Part shown: one piece after another, positions 9,359 through 24,035 of the stretch
Position numbering within the stretch: position 1 is the stretch's first letter
Layout of the letters: each line of letters opens with the position of its first letter
Source: Halocaridina rubra
Taxonomy: Eukaryota; Arthropoda; Malacostraca; Decapoda; Atyidae
DNA: 64,000 nt
Reading direction: 5' to 3'
NCBI GenBank assembly: GCA_037179515.1
Contig: JAXCGZ010011579.1
Location: 1 to 64,000 of the forward strand
Program-made: the position numbers and the translations under genes
Notes under the pieces: generated by a model
Told to the model about the DNA's origin: nothing
Database searches by the model: none
What the model saw: only the letters and a program-made list of their open reading frames with translations

Positions 9359-11125
9359 TGAAACAAGCAAACGTGACACCTATCTTCAAAAAAGGAAGGA
9401 GGGATACGGTTCTGAACTATAGACCAGTTTCCTTGAGCAGCATAGTTTGCAAAGTTATGGAGAAACTACTAAAGAAACATATCTCTCTTCACTTGAAATC
9501 CTACAACTTTTTGTCAGTGAGGCAACATGGCTTCAGAGAAGGTAGATTAACAGTAACAAACTTATTAGAATTTTATGATGAGGTAAGTCGAATATTACAG
9601 GAAAGTGTTTGACACTGTTCCACATGGGAGACTTATTAGGAAGCTGCAAGCAATGGTTAGAATAGGTGGAAATGTCTTGAAATGGATAAAAACTTACTTA
9701 GAAGGAAGGGAACAGAGGGTTAGAGTAAGACACTCAGTGTCTGAATGGAGAAGAGTTAGTAGTGGAGTTCCACAGGGTTCAGTATTAGGGTCACTTTTGT
9801 TCCTTGTATATGTAAATGACCTACCAGAGTCTGCAAATTCATTCATGAATATGTTTGCAGATGATACAAAGATTGTGAAGAAAGTAGGAAATGAGAACAA
9901 TGGTAGAGAACTTCAGGAAGATCTAAATAGTCTGCATGAGAGATTAGAAAAGTGGCTAATAAAATTCAATACTTCAAAATGTAAGGTAATGAGAATGGGT
10001 ACAAGTGCAAGAAGGCCCAAGCTTGACTACTCGGTGGTTGGAGTACACCTTCAAGAGACAGAAAATGAGAGAGATCTAGGAGTAAACATACTAGCAGAAT
10101 TGTCTCCGGAAATACATATAAATGGCATAGTAAGGGCAGCAAATGCATTCTTATCAAATGTAAGGGTAGCCTTCAGGCAACTGGAAAAGGAAATGTTCAG
10201 AAATATTTATGTAATCTATGTGAGGCCAAAACTCGAATTTGCAGCCCCCTTTTGGAATCCGCACTTGAAAAAGCACATAGCTAAGTTTGAAAAATTTCAA
10301 AGACATGCCACGAAACTGGTGCCAGAAATAAGTAATCTCAGTTATGATGAGAACCTTAGGGAATTAGCCTTACCATCACTCGAAGCTAGAAGATTGAGGG
10401 GGGGGGGATATGGTGACAGTCTTTTAATTCCTTCACGGTTATGATAGAGTGGATAGGGATCGATATTTTGATATGGCAGGCTCTAGAAGTAGAGGTCATA
10501 GCTTGAATAGGTGGAAATGTTTTAGAATGGATAAAAATTTACTTAGATGGAAGGGAACAGAGGGTCAGAGTAAGACACTCAGTGTCTGAATGGAGAAGAG
10601 TTAGTAGTGGAGTTCCACAGGGTTCAGTTTTAGGGCCACTTTTGTTCCTTGTATATGTAAATGACCTACCAGAGTCTGTAAATTTATTAGCCACTTTTCT
10701 AATCTCTCATGCAGACTATTTAGATCTTCCTGAAGTTTTCTACCATTGTAGAGAACTTATGATGAGAGGCTGAGGGAATTAGACTTACCATCACTCGAAG
10801 CTAGAAGAGTGAGGGGGGGGGGTATGGTGACAGTCTTTAAATTCCTTCATGGTTATGATAGAGTGGATAGGGATCGATATTTTGATATGGCTGGCTCTAG
10901 AACTAGAGGTCATAGTTTGAAGCTTGGTAAGAAAACTTCTTTGCAGGATGTAAGGAAATACTTTTTCAGTGTAAGAGTAGTTGATAATTGAATTGGCTAA
11001 GCGAGGAGGTAGTTAATGCTATCTCAATCCATAGTTTTAAGGACAGGTATGATAAGTATCACTAAGTCTAAAATGGAACCGATCAGGAGGCGGGAAGATA
11101 CAAGCTTTGGGCTCTTTCCCGTAAA

Positions 11126-13243
<2,118 letters not shown>

Positions 13244-13396
13244 TCCTGGGCCCATCCAAAAAGGAAAAGGGGGGGGGGGTGTCTCCCTAGTCAGTGCTTT
13301 TATTTACCATCAGTGATTAAACATACCCACAATTCTTTAACGCTTCGGGCGGTTTGACGTACTAATCTTTCATAATTTGATGATTCCTCATTTTAT
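13244..13396 (-). pseudogene. BEL/Pao pol C-terminal tail fragment
   Basis: Minus-strand frame EESSNYERLVRQTARS, then KELWVCLITDGK and a stop. It matches the C-terminal end of the intact frame at 47,548-50,376 (EESSDYERSERQAAQ, KELWARLIIDDKL). A purine-rich stretch lies between the stop and the LTR, as expected of a polypurine tract. The rest of the element is cut off at 13,397 by CR1 sequence. Confidence 0.8.
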
Positions 13397-13915
13397 AGTA
13401 ACCTATGTGAGGCCAAAACTCGAATATGCAGCCCCCTTTTGGAATCCACACTTGAAAAAGCACATAGCTAAGCTTGAAAAAGTTCAAAGGCATGCCACGA
13501 AGCTGGTGCCAGAAATACGCAATCTCAGTTATGATGAGAGGCTGAGGGAATTAGACTTACCATCACTCGAAGCTAGAAGATTGAGGGGGGATATGGTGAC
13601 AATCTTTAAATTCCTTCATGGTTATGATAGAGTGGATAGGGATCGATATTTTGATATGGCTGGCTCTAGAACTAGAGGTCATAGTTTGAAGCTTGTTAAG
13701 AAAACTTCTTTGCAGGATGTAAGGAAATACTTATTCAGTGTTAGAGTAGTTGATAATTGGAATTCGCTAAGCGAGGAGGTAGTTAATGCTATCTCAATCC
13801 ATAACTTTAAGGACAGGTATGATAAGTCTCACTAAGTATAAAATGGAACCAATGAGGAGACAGGAAGATACGAACTTTGGGCTCTTTCCCGTAAACACAA
13901 TTAGGTAAGTACAAT
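13397..13915 (+). mobile_element. CR1 LINE 3' fragment
   Basis: A 5'-truncated copy starting at VTYVRPKLEYAAPFW. Its C-terminal domain stays open to the native stop (13,835). It ends in the variant tail ACAATTAGGTAAGTACAA. It replaced or joined the interior of the BEL/Pao element to its left. Confidence 0.85.
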
Positions 13916-13917
13916 GG

Positions 13918-14829
13918 AAGATGGTGGAAGCCTTTGTCCGAAACGCTGATAGCGGTATTGTAATTTCCATATTGCAATACTGTTACTATTTATGTTTTTT
14001 ACTATTTTTTACTGTTTTATTATTCTTAGGCTAAGAAACACGTTTTTTTTATCAATAAAATCATGAAACTACTGGAAATTTTAATATACATGCTAGCTCA
14101 CCTAGGTGCGACCCTAATACATTGTATGCTATCGGACACTATTTCACATGATGCAATACTGTGAGTTATGTATCTAAATTTATGATTTTTACTATTTAAT
14201 ACTGTGAGTTATATATCTAAATTTATGTTTTTTACTATTTATTTACTGTTTTATTACTCTTAGGCTAGGAAATACTTGTTTTATCAATAAAATAATGAAA
14301 ATTTCAATATGTACTATCGTACGTTTGTTCGACCCTTTTCGTTTTCCGAAACGCTGATACCGGTATCGTATTTTACATGGTGCAATACTGTTAGTATTTA
14401 TGTTTTTTACTATTTTGTACTGTTTTATTATTCTTAGGCTAAGAAATACGTTTTTTTTATCAATAAAATCATGAAACTACTGGAAATATAAATATATATG
14501 CTTGCTCACATAGGTGCGACCCCAATACATTGTACGCTATTGGACACTATTTCACATGATGCAATACTGTGAGTTATACTGTATATCTAAATTTATGTTT
14601 TTTACTATTTTTTACTGTTTTATTATTTGTACGCTGGGAAATTATTTCTTTTTTTTTATCAATTAGATAATGAAATATGTTTTTTTTTTCAATAAAAAAT
14701 TAAAATAGTGAATTTTTTTTTTAATATTTTAATATTTTTGCATATACCCCCTCAAAAAAAATTTTTCAAAAAAAATCGCGGTACAGTGAAAACGCGAGCC
14801 AACAAACGCGATTCAGCAAAAGATCACTG
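13918..14829 (-). mobile_element. Tigger remnant without transposase
   Basis: It contains the same ~175-bp tandem units as 2667-3380 (CCGAAACGCTGATA, TTTTACTGTTTTATTATTC and CTAGCTCAC blocks) and ends in a terminal repeat. That terminus is degraded relative to the one at 3523, with a GCGGTACAGTG/GCGAGCC/GCGATTC layout ending in CACTG at 14,829 and followed by TA. The transposase and opposite end are missing. The left edge meets a CR1 tail. Confidence 0.7.
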
Positions 14830-14831
14830 TA

Positions 14832-15488
14832 TACTTAATTACCAGGAACGTGCAAGGTTAGAACAGACAAGCGAGGAATCACTTCAAACAAAATTTATTC
14901 AAGAGTACAACATATCATACGCCTCAATGCCCCCTTCAACATATGTATATCAAAACTGAGATCTTATTCATGCCCCGAGGGAAAATTCTAACTAAGCTGT
15001 CTATGTCTGACTGACTCTGGCATTCTTGAAGGACCCAGATGGCAGGGCATGTTGGCTTGGACAGATCAGCCAATAGACTTCCAGAACCAAAGGGAATTCT
15101 TCCCCTTTGGGATGGAGCTACTCCAGTAGGCCTATTGGGCTGAAGGGGGGTGCAAATTGAGCAGGCCTATTGGGTAAAAAGGAGGACCTGTATGGGTAAT
15201 ACCCCAGGGGCATGTACATATGTACGGGTGAATGTTTGTGTTTTTGGTGGTCGTAAGAATAACTGATCTTTTGGCCCATTTTGACCTCTAGCAGCACTTA
15301 ATGCCCTGGTGCTAAAGGCCCATGGATCCAGTCATATATCTTGTTGTCACCCACCATGAACATCCACCCTGCCCAAGAAAATACAAAGGAGAGTATCAAT
15401 TTCACACTCGATCTCCAGCCCCACGTGGTTTATTTCAGATTTCAGGTTCAGATTTCACGTCATGACTTCAGCTTTTTCATGACAACTC
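14832..15488. other. Unassigned sequence
   Basis: About 650 bp of higher-GC, non-coding sequence (for example the repeated GGCCTATTGGG at about 15,130 and 15,160). It does not match other repeats in the window, and frames are short and broken. Confidence 0.5.
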
Positions 15489-16978
15489 ATTACATCCTGC
15501 AAAGAAGTTTTCTAATGAAGCTTTAAACTATGACCTTTAGTAATAGTGCCAGACATATCAAAATATCGATCCCTATCTACTCTATCATAAACATGAAGAT
15601 ATTTAAAGACTGTCACCATATCCCCCCTCAACCTTCTGGCTTCGCATGATGGTAAGTCATATTCTCTCAGCCTCTCATCATAACTGAGATTGCGTATTTC
15701 TGGCACCAGTTTTGTGAACTTTTTGCAGTTTAACTACGTGCTTTTGTTCAAGTGTGGATTCCAAAAGGGGGCTGCATATTTAAGTTTTGGCCTCACATAG
15801 GTTACATAAATATTTCTGAACATTTCCTTGTTCATGTGCCTGAAGGCTACCCTTACATTTGCTAATAATGCATATGCTGCCCTTACTATGCCATTTATAT
15901 GAATTTCTGGAGACAAATTGGTCAGCATGTTTACTCCTAGATCTCTCTCATTTTCTGTCTCTTTAAGTTGTACTCCAGCCACCGAGTAGTCAAGCTTGGG
16001 CCTTCTTGCATTTATACCCATTCTCATTACCTTACATTTTGAAGTATTGAATTTCATAAGCCACTTTTCTGATCACTCATGGAGACAATTTAGATCTTCC
16101 TGAAGTTCTCTGCCATTGTTCTTGTTTCTTACGTTCTTCACAATCTTTACATCATCTACAAACGTATTCATGAATGAATTTACAGACTATTTTAGGTCAT
16201 TTACATATACAAGGAGCAAGCGTGGCCCTAAAACTGAACCCTGTGGGACTCCGCTACTAACTCTTCTACATTCAGACACTGAGTGTCTTACTCTAACCCT
16301 CTGTTCCCTTCCTTCGAAGTATGTTTTTATCCATTCCAAGACATTTCCACCTATTCTAGCCATTGCTTGCAGCTTCTTAATAAGTCTCCCATGTGGAACA
16401 GTGTCAAACGCTTTCTGGAAGTCTAGGAATAAGCAATCTTCCTAGCCCTCTCTTTCCTGTAATATTCGGCTTACCTCATCATAAAATTCTAATAACTTTG
16501 TTACTGTTGATCTAACTTCTCTGAAGCCATGTTGTCTCACTGACAAAAAGTTGAAGGATTCAAACTATGCTGGTCAAGGAAACAGGTCTATAGTTTAGAG
16601 GCGTATCCCTCCTTCCCCTTTTGAAGATAGATATCATGTTCACTTGTTTCCAGCATCTTGGAATTCCCCCTGACTCCAACGACTTCTTAAATATGATACT
16701 TAGTGCCACTGATGTTGAGTTTGCACATTATTTAAGTACACGAGGGGATATATCATCAAGACCTGTAGCTTTATGATCATCTAACTCCATCAGAACTTTG
16801 CATACCTCTGTGGCTGAAAGGATGATGTTCTCTAATACCGGCCCATGAGCTTCTATCTCTGCAAATGTGAGGGGGTAGGGCATTTTCTTCTGTAAATGCT
16901 GACTGAAACTCCTTGTTCAATTCTTTACAGATCTCTTCATCCATCTTAGTGATGCTTCCATTCACTCTTTAACTTTGA
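15489..16978 (-). pseudogene. CR1 LINE copy, internally deleted
   Basis: A minus-strand CR1 covering the C-terminal domain (15,512-15,706 and 15,734-16,057), RT motif C region, motif A/B region (16,116-16,445 in antisense) and the pre-RT region to 16,978. About 100 bp between the GFRE and IVCKVMEKLL segments is missing near 16,560. The last ~60 codons and the 3' tail are absent at the left end. Stops are scattered throughout. Confidence 0.75.
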
Positions 16979-17100
16979 AAACCTGTGATTACCTAATTGT
17001 GTTTACGGGAAAGAGCTCAAAGCTCGTATCTTCCCGTCTCTTGATCGGTTCCATTTTCTACTTAGTGATACTTATTATACCTGTCCTTAAAACTATAGAT
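16979..17100 (-). mobile_element. CR1 LINE, extremely truncated 3' end
   Basis: Only the last ~118 bp of a CR1: one tail unit (TGATTACCTAATTGTG in plus orientation), the CGGGAAAGAG block and the final codons. It abuts a plus-strand CR1 starting at 17,101, giving a head-to-head arrangement. Confidence 0.75.
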
Positions 17101-19545
17101 TGGATAATTCTTGACCCACACAGTGGTGAGGACTCATTCGGGGCAAGATTCCTAGATTGTGTACAAGGGAATTTCCTACACCAACATGTAATGGAACCAA
17201 CGAGGGCCAGGGGTGGGGATGAGCCATCACTACTTGATCTAGTATTCACAGATAATGTGTTGGATATTGAAAAAATTGAGTATGAACCACCAATTGGAAA
17301 GAGCGACCATTGTGTGTTGTTGATGGAGTATGTCATTGAAGATATTCTGTCTGAGAGTAGAGGCACTGAGGACATGAGGAGGAACTATCCGAAAGGAGAT
17401 TACATCAAAATGAATGAGCTTTTTGCAGTTATTGACTGGAGAACCTTATTTTACAACAAATCTGTACAAGAAATGTATGACATATTTTATGAGAAATATG
17501 GGAAGATAGTAGATTGCTGCATACCTATCACCAAAGTAGGTGTAATTCATGCCAGAGAGAAATGGTTCGATAATGAGTGTAAAAGAGCTAAGGAGTGGAG
17601 AGACAAATGCTGGAAAAGGTATAGGAGGAGAAAAAACATAAATGCCTGGCAAACCTACAAAAGAGCAAGAAATGACTACCTAAGTAAAAGAAGAGAGGCA
17701 GAAAGAGACTATGAGAGGGACATCGCCAGGAAGGCTAAAGAAAATCCCAAGCTTTTCCACAGCTTTATCAGAGGAAAACTGAAGGTAAAAGAACTGGTTA
17801 TAAGGCTAAAGAGAGCAGATGGAAGCTTCACTGAGACGGATGAAGAGATCTGCAAAGAACTGAACAAGGAGCTTCAGTCAGTATTTACAGTAGAAAATAC
17901 CCCACCCCCTCAGATTGCAGAGATAGAAGCTCAAGGGCCGGTATTAGAGAACATCAACCTTACAGCCACAGAGGTATGCAAAGCGCTGATGGAGTTAGAT
18001 GTTCATGAAGCTACAGGTCCTGATGACATATTCCCTCATGTACTTAAAAAATGAGCAAACTCAATATCAGTGGCACTAAGTATCATATTTAAAAAGTCAC
18101 TGGAGTCAGGGGAGATTCCAAGATGCTGGAAACAAGCAAACGTGATACCTATCTTCAAAAAGGGAAGGGGGGATACGGCTCTGAACTATAGACGAGTTTC
18201 CTTGACCAGCATAGTTTGCAAAGTTATGGAGAAACTACTAAGGAAACATATCTCTCTTCACTTGGAATCCTTTAACCTTATGTCAGTGAGGCAACATGGC
18301 TTCAGAGAAGGTAGATCAACAGTAACAAACTTATTAGAGTTTTATGATGAGGTAAGCCGAATCTTACAGGAAAGAGAGAGCTGGGCAGATTGCATATTCC
18401 TAGACTTCCAGAAAGCGTTTGACACTGTTCCAACTGGGAGACTTATTAGGAAGCTGCAAGCAATGGCTAGAATAGGTGGAAATGTCTTGGAATGGATAAA
18501 AACTTACTTAGATGGAAGGGAACATAGGGTTAGAGTAAGACACTCAGTGTCTGAATAGAGAAGAGTTAATAGTGGAGTTCCACAGGGTTCAGTTTTAGGG
18601 CCACTTTAGTTCCTTGTATATGTAAATGACCTACCAGAGCCTGTAAATTCATTCATGAATATATTTGCTGTTGATGCAAAGATTGTGAAGAAAGTAAAAA
18701 ACGAGAACAATGGTAGAGAACTTTAGAAAGATCTAAATAGTCTGCATGAGTGATCAGAAAAGTGGCTAATGAAATTCAATACTTCAAAATGTAAGGTAAT
18801 GAGAATGGGTACAAGTGCAAGAAGGCCCAAGCTTGACTACTCGGTGGCTGGAGTACAACTTCAAGAGACAGTAAATTGAGAGAGATCTAGGAGTAAACAT
18901 ACTGGCAGATTTGTCTCCAGAAATACATATAAGGGCAGCATATGCCTTCTTATCAAATGTAAGGGTAGCTTTGAGGCATATGGACAAGGAAATGTTCAGA
19001 AATATATATGTAACCTATGTGAGGCCAAAACTCGAATATGCAGCCCCCTTTTGGAATCCGCACTTGAAAAGGCACATAGCTAAGCTTGAAAAAGTTCAAA
19101 GACATGCCACGAAACTGGTGCCAGAAATACGCAATCTCTGTTGTGATGAGAGGCTGAAGTAATTAGACTTACCATCACTCAATGCTAGAAATTGAGGGGG
19201 GATATGGTGACAGTCTTTAAAGTCCTTCATGGTTATGATAGAGTGGATAGGGATCGATATTTTGATATGGCTGGCTCTAGAAGTAGAGGTCATAGTTTGA
19301 AGATTCGTAAGAAAACTTCTTTTCAGGATGTAAGGAAATACTTTTTCAGAGTAAGAGTAGTTGAAAATTGGAATTTGCTAAGCGAGGAGGTGGGTAATGC
19401 TATCTCAATCAATAGCTTTAAGGACAGGTATGATAAGTATCACTCAGAACAAAATGGAACCGATGAGGAGACGGGAAGATACGAGGTTTGAGCTCTTTCC
19501 CGTAAGCACAATTAGGTAATCACAATTAGGTAATCACACACACAA
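17101..19545 (+). pseudogene. CR1 LINE copy: endonuclease end through RT to 3' tail
   Basis: Starts inside the endonuclease domain (WIILDPHSGEDSFGARFLDC). It reads open through LDLVFTDNVLDIEKIEYEPP, the basic linker and into RT, to a TGC-to-TGA stop at 18,053. It then continues at 18,070-18,558 (FLDFQKAFDTVPTG) to further stops at SEW (TGG to TAG) and in GPLLF. Motif C is altered (IFAVDAKIV). The C-terminal domain is split among three frames, and the tail repeats are at 19,500-19,545. It gives the longest continuous view of this family's pre-RT region. Confidence 0.82.
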
Positions 19546-20283
19546 GTTCATGTGTAAGGAGGCCCAAGCTTGACTACTTGGTGGCAGGAGTACAACATCA
19601 AGAGACAGAAAATGAGAGAGATCCTGAATTAAGCATACTGGCCGATTCGTCTCCAGAAATGCATATAAATGGCATAGTAAGGGCAGCATATGCTTTCTTA
19701 GCAAATGTAAGGGTAGCCTTCAGGCACATGGATAAGGAAATGTTCAGAAATATATATGTAACCTATGTGAGGCCAAAACTTGACTATGCAGCTCCCTTTT
19801 GGAATCCGCATTTGAAAAAGCATGTAGCTAAGCTTGAAAAAGTTCAAAAACATGCCATGAAACTGGTGCCAGAAATACGCAATCTCTGTTATAATGAGAG
19901 GCTGAGGGAATTAGACTTGCCATCACTCGAAGCTAGAAGATTGAGGGGGGATATGGTGACAGTCTTTAAATTCCTTTAGGGTTATGGTTATGATAGAGTG
20001 GATAGGGATCGATATTTTGATATTGCTGGCTCTGGTGCTAGATGTCATAGTTTTAAGCTTTGTAAGAAAACTTCTTTGCAGGATGTAAGGAAGTACTTTT
20101 TTAGTGTAAGAGTAGTTGATAATTAGAATTCGCTTAGCGAGGAGGTAGTTAATGCTAACTCAATCCATAGTTTTTAGGATAGGTATGATAAGTGTCACTA
20201 AGTACAAAATAGAACTGATCAGGAGACGGGAAGATACGAACTTTGGGCTCTTTCTAGTAAGCACAATTAGGTAATCACACAAA
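19546..20283 (+). pseudogene. CR1 LINE 3' fragment
   Basis: Begins in the thumb/VAGVQ region. It has an open frame at 19,578-19,979 covering YVRPKLDYAAPFWNP and LDLPSLEARRLRG, then a TAG at 19,978 and frameshifts. It ends in a single tail unit at 20,262-20,280. Confidence 0.8.
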
Positions 20284-20675
20284 TTATTCTTTCAGCCACA
20301 GAGGTATGCAAAGCGCTGATGGATTTAGATGTCCATAAAACTACACGTCCTGATGATATATACCCTCATGTACTTAAAAAATGCGCAAACTCATTATCAG
20401 TGGCTCTAAGTATCATATTTAAAAAGTTACTGGAGTCACGGGAGATTCCAGGATGCTGGAAACAAGCAAGTGTGATACCTATATTCAAAATGGGAAGGAG
20501 GGATACGCCTCTAAGCCACAGAACTGTTTCCTTGACGATCATAGTTTGCAAAGTTATGGAGAAACTACTAAGGAAACATATCTCTCTTCACTTGGAAACC
20601 TTCAACTTTTTGTCAGTGAGACAACATGGCTTCAGAGAAGTACAATTAGGCAATCACAATTAGGTAATCACACAT
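20284..20675 (+). pseudogene. CR1 LINE RT fragment fused directly to a CR1 tail
   Basis: The early RT region (VHKTTRPDDIYPHVLKK through SVRQHGFRE) runs straight into two tail units (ACAATTAGGCAATC, ACAATTAGGTAATC) at 20,640-20,672. The remaining RT and the C-terminal domain are gone. It is either an internal deletion or a junction between two copies. Confidence 0.75.
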
Positions 20676-20679
20676 GCAC

Positions 20680-22953
20680 ATGTGATGAACCACCAATTGG
20701 AAAGAGTGACCACTGTGTGTTGTTGATGGAGTATGTCATTGAAGATATTCTTCCTGAGAGTAGAGGCACTGAGGACATGAGGAGGAACTATCCGAAAGGA
20801 GATTACATCAAAATGAATGAGCTTTTTGCAGTTATTGACTGGAGAACCTTATTTTACAACAAATCTGTACAAGAAATGTATGACATATTTTGTGAGAAAT
20901 ATGGGAAGATAGTAGATTGCTGCATACCTGTCACCAAAGTAGGTGTAATTCATGCCAGAGAGAAATGGTTCGATAATGGGTGTAAAAGAGCTAAGGAGTG
21001 GAGAGACAAATGCTGGAAAAGGTATAGGAGGAGAAAAAAACATAAATGCCTGGCAAACCTACAAAAGAGCAAGAAATGACTACCTAAGTAAAAGGAGAGA
21101 GGCAGAGAGAGACTATGAGAGGGACATCACCAGGAAGGCTAAAGAAAATCCTAAGCTTTTCCACAGCTTTATCAGAGGAAAACTGAAGGTAAAAGAACTG
21201 GTTTTAAGGCTAAAGAGAGCGGATGGAAGCATCACTGAGACGGATGAAGAGATCTGCAAAGAACTGAACAAGGAGTTTCAGTCAGTATTTACAGTAGAAA
21301 ATACCCCACCCCCTCAGATTGCAGTGATAGAAGCTCAAGGGCCGGCATTAGAGAACATCAACCTTACAGCCACAGAGGTATGCAAAGCGCTGATGGATTT
21401 AGATGTTCATAAAGCTACAGGTCCTGATGACATATCCCCTCATGTGCTTAAAAAATGCGCAAACACAATATCAGTGGCACTAAGTATCATATTTAAGGAG
21501 TCACTGGAGTCGGGGGAGATTCCAAGATGCTGGAAACAAGCAAATGTGATACCTATCTTCAAAAAGGGAAGGAGGGATACGGCTCTGAACTATAGACCAG
21601 TTTCCTTGACCAGCATAGTTTGCAAAGTTATGGAGAAACTACTAAGGAAACATATCTCTCTTCACTTGGAATCCTTCAACTTTTTGTCAGTGAGGCAACA
21701 TGGCTTCAGAGAAGGTAGATCAACAGTAACAAACTTATTAGAATTTTATGATGAGGTAAGCCAAATCTTACAGGAAAGAGAGGGCTGGGCAGATTGCATA
21801 TTCCTAGACTTCCAGAAAGCGTTTGACACTGTTCCACATGGGAGACTTATTGGGAAGCTGCAATCAATGGCTCGAATAGGTGGAAATGTTTTGGAATGGA
21901 TAAAAACTTACTTAGAAGGAAGGGAACAGAGGGTTAGAGTAAGACACTCAGTGTCTGAATGGAGAAGAGTTAATAGTGGAGTTCCACAGGGTTCAGTTTT
22001 AGGGCCACTTTAGTTCCTTGTATATGTAAATGACCTACCAGAGTCTGTAAATTCATTCATGAATATGTTTGCAGATGATGCAAAGATTGTGAAGAAAGTA
22101 AAAAACGAGAACAATGGTAGAGAACTTCAGGATGATCTAAATAATGTGCATGAGTGGTCAGAAAAGTGGCTAATGAAATTCAATACTTCAAAATGTAAGG
22201 TAATGAGAATGGGTACAAGTGCAAGAAGGCCCAAGCTTGACTATTCGGTGGCTGGAGTACAACTTCAAGAGACAGAAAATGAGAGAGATCTAGGAGTAAA
22301 CATACTGGCAGATTTGTCTCCAGAAATACATATAAATGGCATAGTAAGGGCAGTATAAGCATTCTTATCAAATGTAAGGGTAGCCTTCAGGCATATGGAC
22401 AAGGAAATGTTCAGAAATATTTATGTAACCTATGTGAGGCCAAAACTCGAATATGCAGCCCCCTTTTGGAATCAGCACTTGAAAAAGCACATAGCTAAGC
22501 TTGAAAAAGTTCAAAGACATGCCACGAAACTGGTGCCAGAAACACGCAATCTCAGTTATGATGAGAGGCTGAGGGAATTAGACTTACCATCACTCGAAGC
22601 TAGAAGAGTGAGGGGGGATATGGTGACAGTCTTTAAATTCCTTCATGGTTATGATAGAGTGGATAGGGATCGATATTTTGATATGGCTGGCTCTAGAACT
22701 AGAGGTCATAGTTTGAAGCTTGTTAAGAAAACTTCTTTGCAGGATGTAAGGAAATACTTTTTCAGTGTAAGAGTAGTTGATAATTGGAATTCGCTAAGCG
22801 AGGAGGTAGTTAATGCTATCTCAATCCATAGTTTTAAGGACAGGTATGATAAGTATCACTAAGTTTAAAATGGAACCGATGAGGAGACGGGAAGATACGA
22901 GCTTTGGGCTCTTTCCCGTAAACACAATTAGGTAATCACAATTAGGTAATCAC
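20680..22953 (+). pseudogene. CR1 LINE copy, nearly intact from pre-RT to tail
   Basis: Starts at EPPIGKSDHC, the end of the endonuclease domain. An extra A in a poly-A run at about 21,040 shifts the frame. The 20,952-22,013 frame then covers the linker and RT motifs A and B. A stop (TTT TAG) follows GPL at 22,013. 22,059-22,358 carries FADDAKIV and the thumb, with a TAA at 22,356. 22,395-22,862 is the intact C-terminal domain and native stop. Few lesions make this one of the younger copies. Confidence 0.85.
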
Positions 22954-23025
22954 CGATGAGGAGACGGGAAGATACGAGCTTTGGGGTCTTTCCCGTAAAC
23001 ACAATTAGGTAATCACACACAACAC
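22954..23025 (+). repeat. Second CR1 3' terminus, tandem to the previous one
   Basis: A repeat of the last ~70 bp of CR1 (GATGAGGAGACGGG to the AATTAGGTAATCAC tail) directly after a complete CR1 tail. It looks like a very short truncated insertion at a pre-existing tail. Confidence 0.75.
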
Positions 23026-23184
23026 TTATTAAAGTAGTATGATCTTTGGATGAAGTAAATAAGGCATAAGAGCAAGAGAGAAGAGAACTAGAAATAACGT
23101 ATAAAGAATCTGGAAGGGGAAAAGAGAGAACCAGAAACTAGAATTTCTGAACAAGAAGATAAAAACAAACAACTGAATGACAAG
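23026..23184 (+). pseudogene. CR1-like ORF1 fragment, left half
   Basis: A degenerate, charged, helical coding fragment (EQERRELEITYKES, then SEQEDKNKQLND in a shifted frame). It ends at the gypsy insertion point. The right half continues at 31,734 with DNLNELNICSLRSS. The joint product resembles a coiled-coil LINE ORF1. The assignment to CR1 rests on its being followed by CR1 RT sequence at 32,079. Confidence 0.5.
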
Positions 23185-23535
23185 TGTTATGTTTCTTACC
23201 TGTTCAAGATAAGTAGATGATTGTAAAGCTCTATGAAGCTCTATAATTGTGTATAATGCTTAGTTGTTATAATGCATATCACATTCTTGTCGTTAATGTT
23301 ATAGAGATGAAGTGGGGTGGATATGTATACACAACTATACTGTGACGCTTTTATTTCATTACGCCATTTGAAGAAGAGTATTAATTCTAAAACTAAGCAA
23401 ACTATATGAATAACATGAGAACAATCAATAATAATGCTAGATAATACTGAAACATTTAATAAAAGGATCAAAACCCTTATATGAATGTACAATAGAATAC
23501 TTATCACTAGTTAAAGAGGTACCTTAGACACAACA
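23185..23535 (-). repeat. gypsy 3' LTR
   Basis: It runs from TGTTATGTTTC to TTAGACACAACA, with short inverted TGTT/AACA termini. It aligns with the split LTR at the other end through blocks such as GAGATGAAGTGGGGTGGATA, TTTTATTTCATTACGCCATT and TGAGAACAATCA. Substantial divergence and indels between the two LTRs show that the insertion is old. Confidence 0.8.
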
Positions 23536-23630
23536 CTTACTTCACCCTTAAAAGAGTTTTGAGTATATGTATGGGCATATGCAAACTATATCTTGTCTTA
23601 ATATCTATATTATCATTATATCATGCATGG

Positions 23631-24035
23631 TTACAAACCTAATTTCGTAGGAGCTATTCCCCTGGTCTCCCTATCAGGAAGTATCCTGCGTGTAACTGGA
23701 CTCTGGGGTAAAGGCACTGTTAATGCGTCTGCTGAGAATGAAACCTCAGTGTTCGTGGCTGGTTCCAGTGCATTTCTGGTATGAAGTGTTTGTTCAGTAT
23801 CATACTGATCTGCTGAGAGGTGGTGCCTATTGTCAGACCAAGAAGAGTTTAGCTGATCCATCTGTCTCTTCATTACATTCCCATTTACTCGAACATCATA
23901 ATACATATTCCAACCTTTCATGTAACTTCCCCAAGTATCCACTTGTCTGGTGTTGTGTATGATCATACAAGTACTGGAGATGAAGGTTGAATGTGTCATA
24001 TCTCCTTTTGGTGTTGTAACTGTGTCCTGAAATTC
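23631..24035 (-). pseudogene. gypsy pol C-terminal tail (integrase end)
   Basis: Minus-strand frame with YYDVRVNGNVMKRQMDQLNS, the type of sequence that closes gypsy integrases, followed by a low-complexity tail to a stop just before the LTR. It is separated from the integrase core fragment (25,848-26,094) by the I-clade LINE. Confidence 0.65.
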
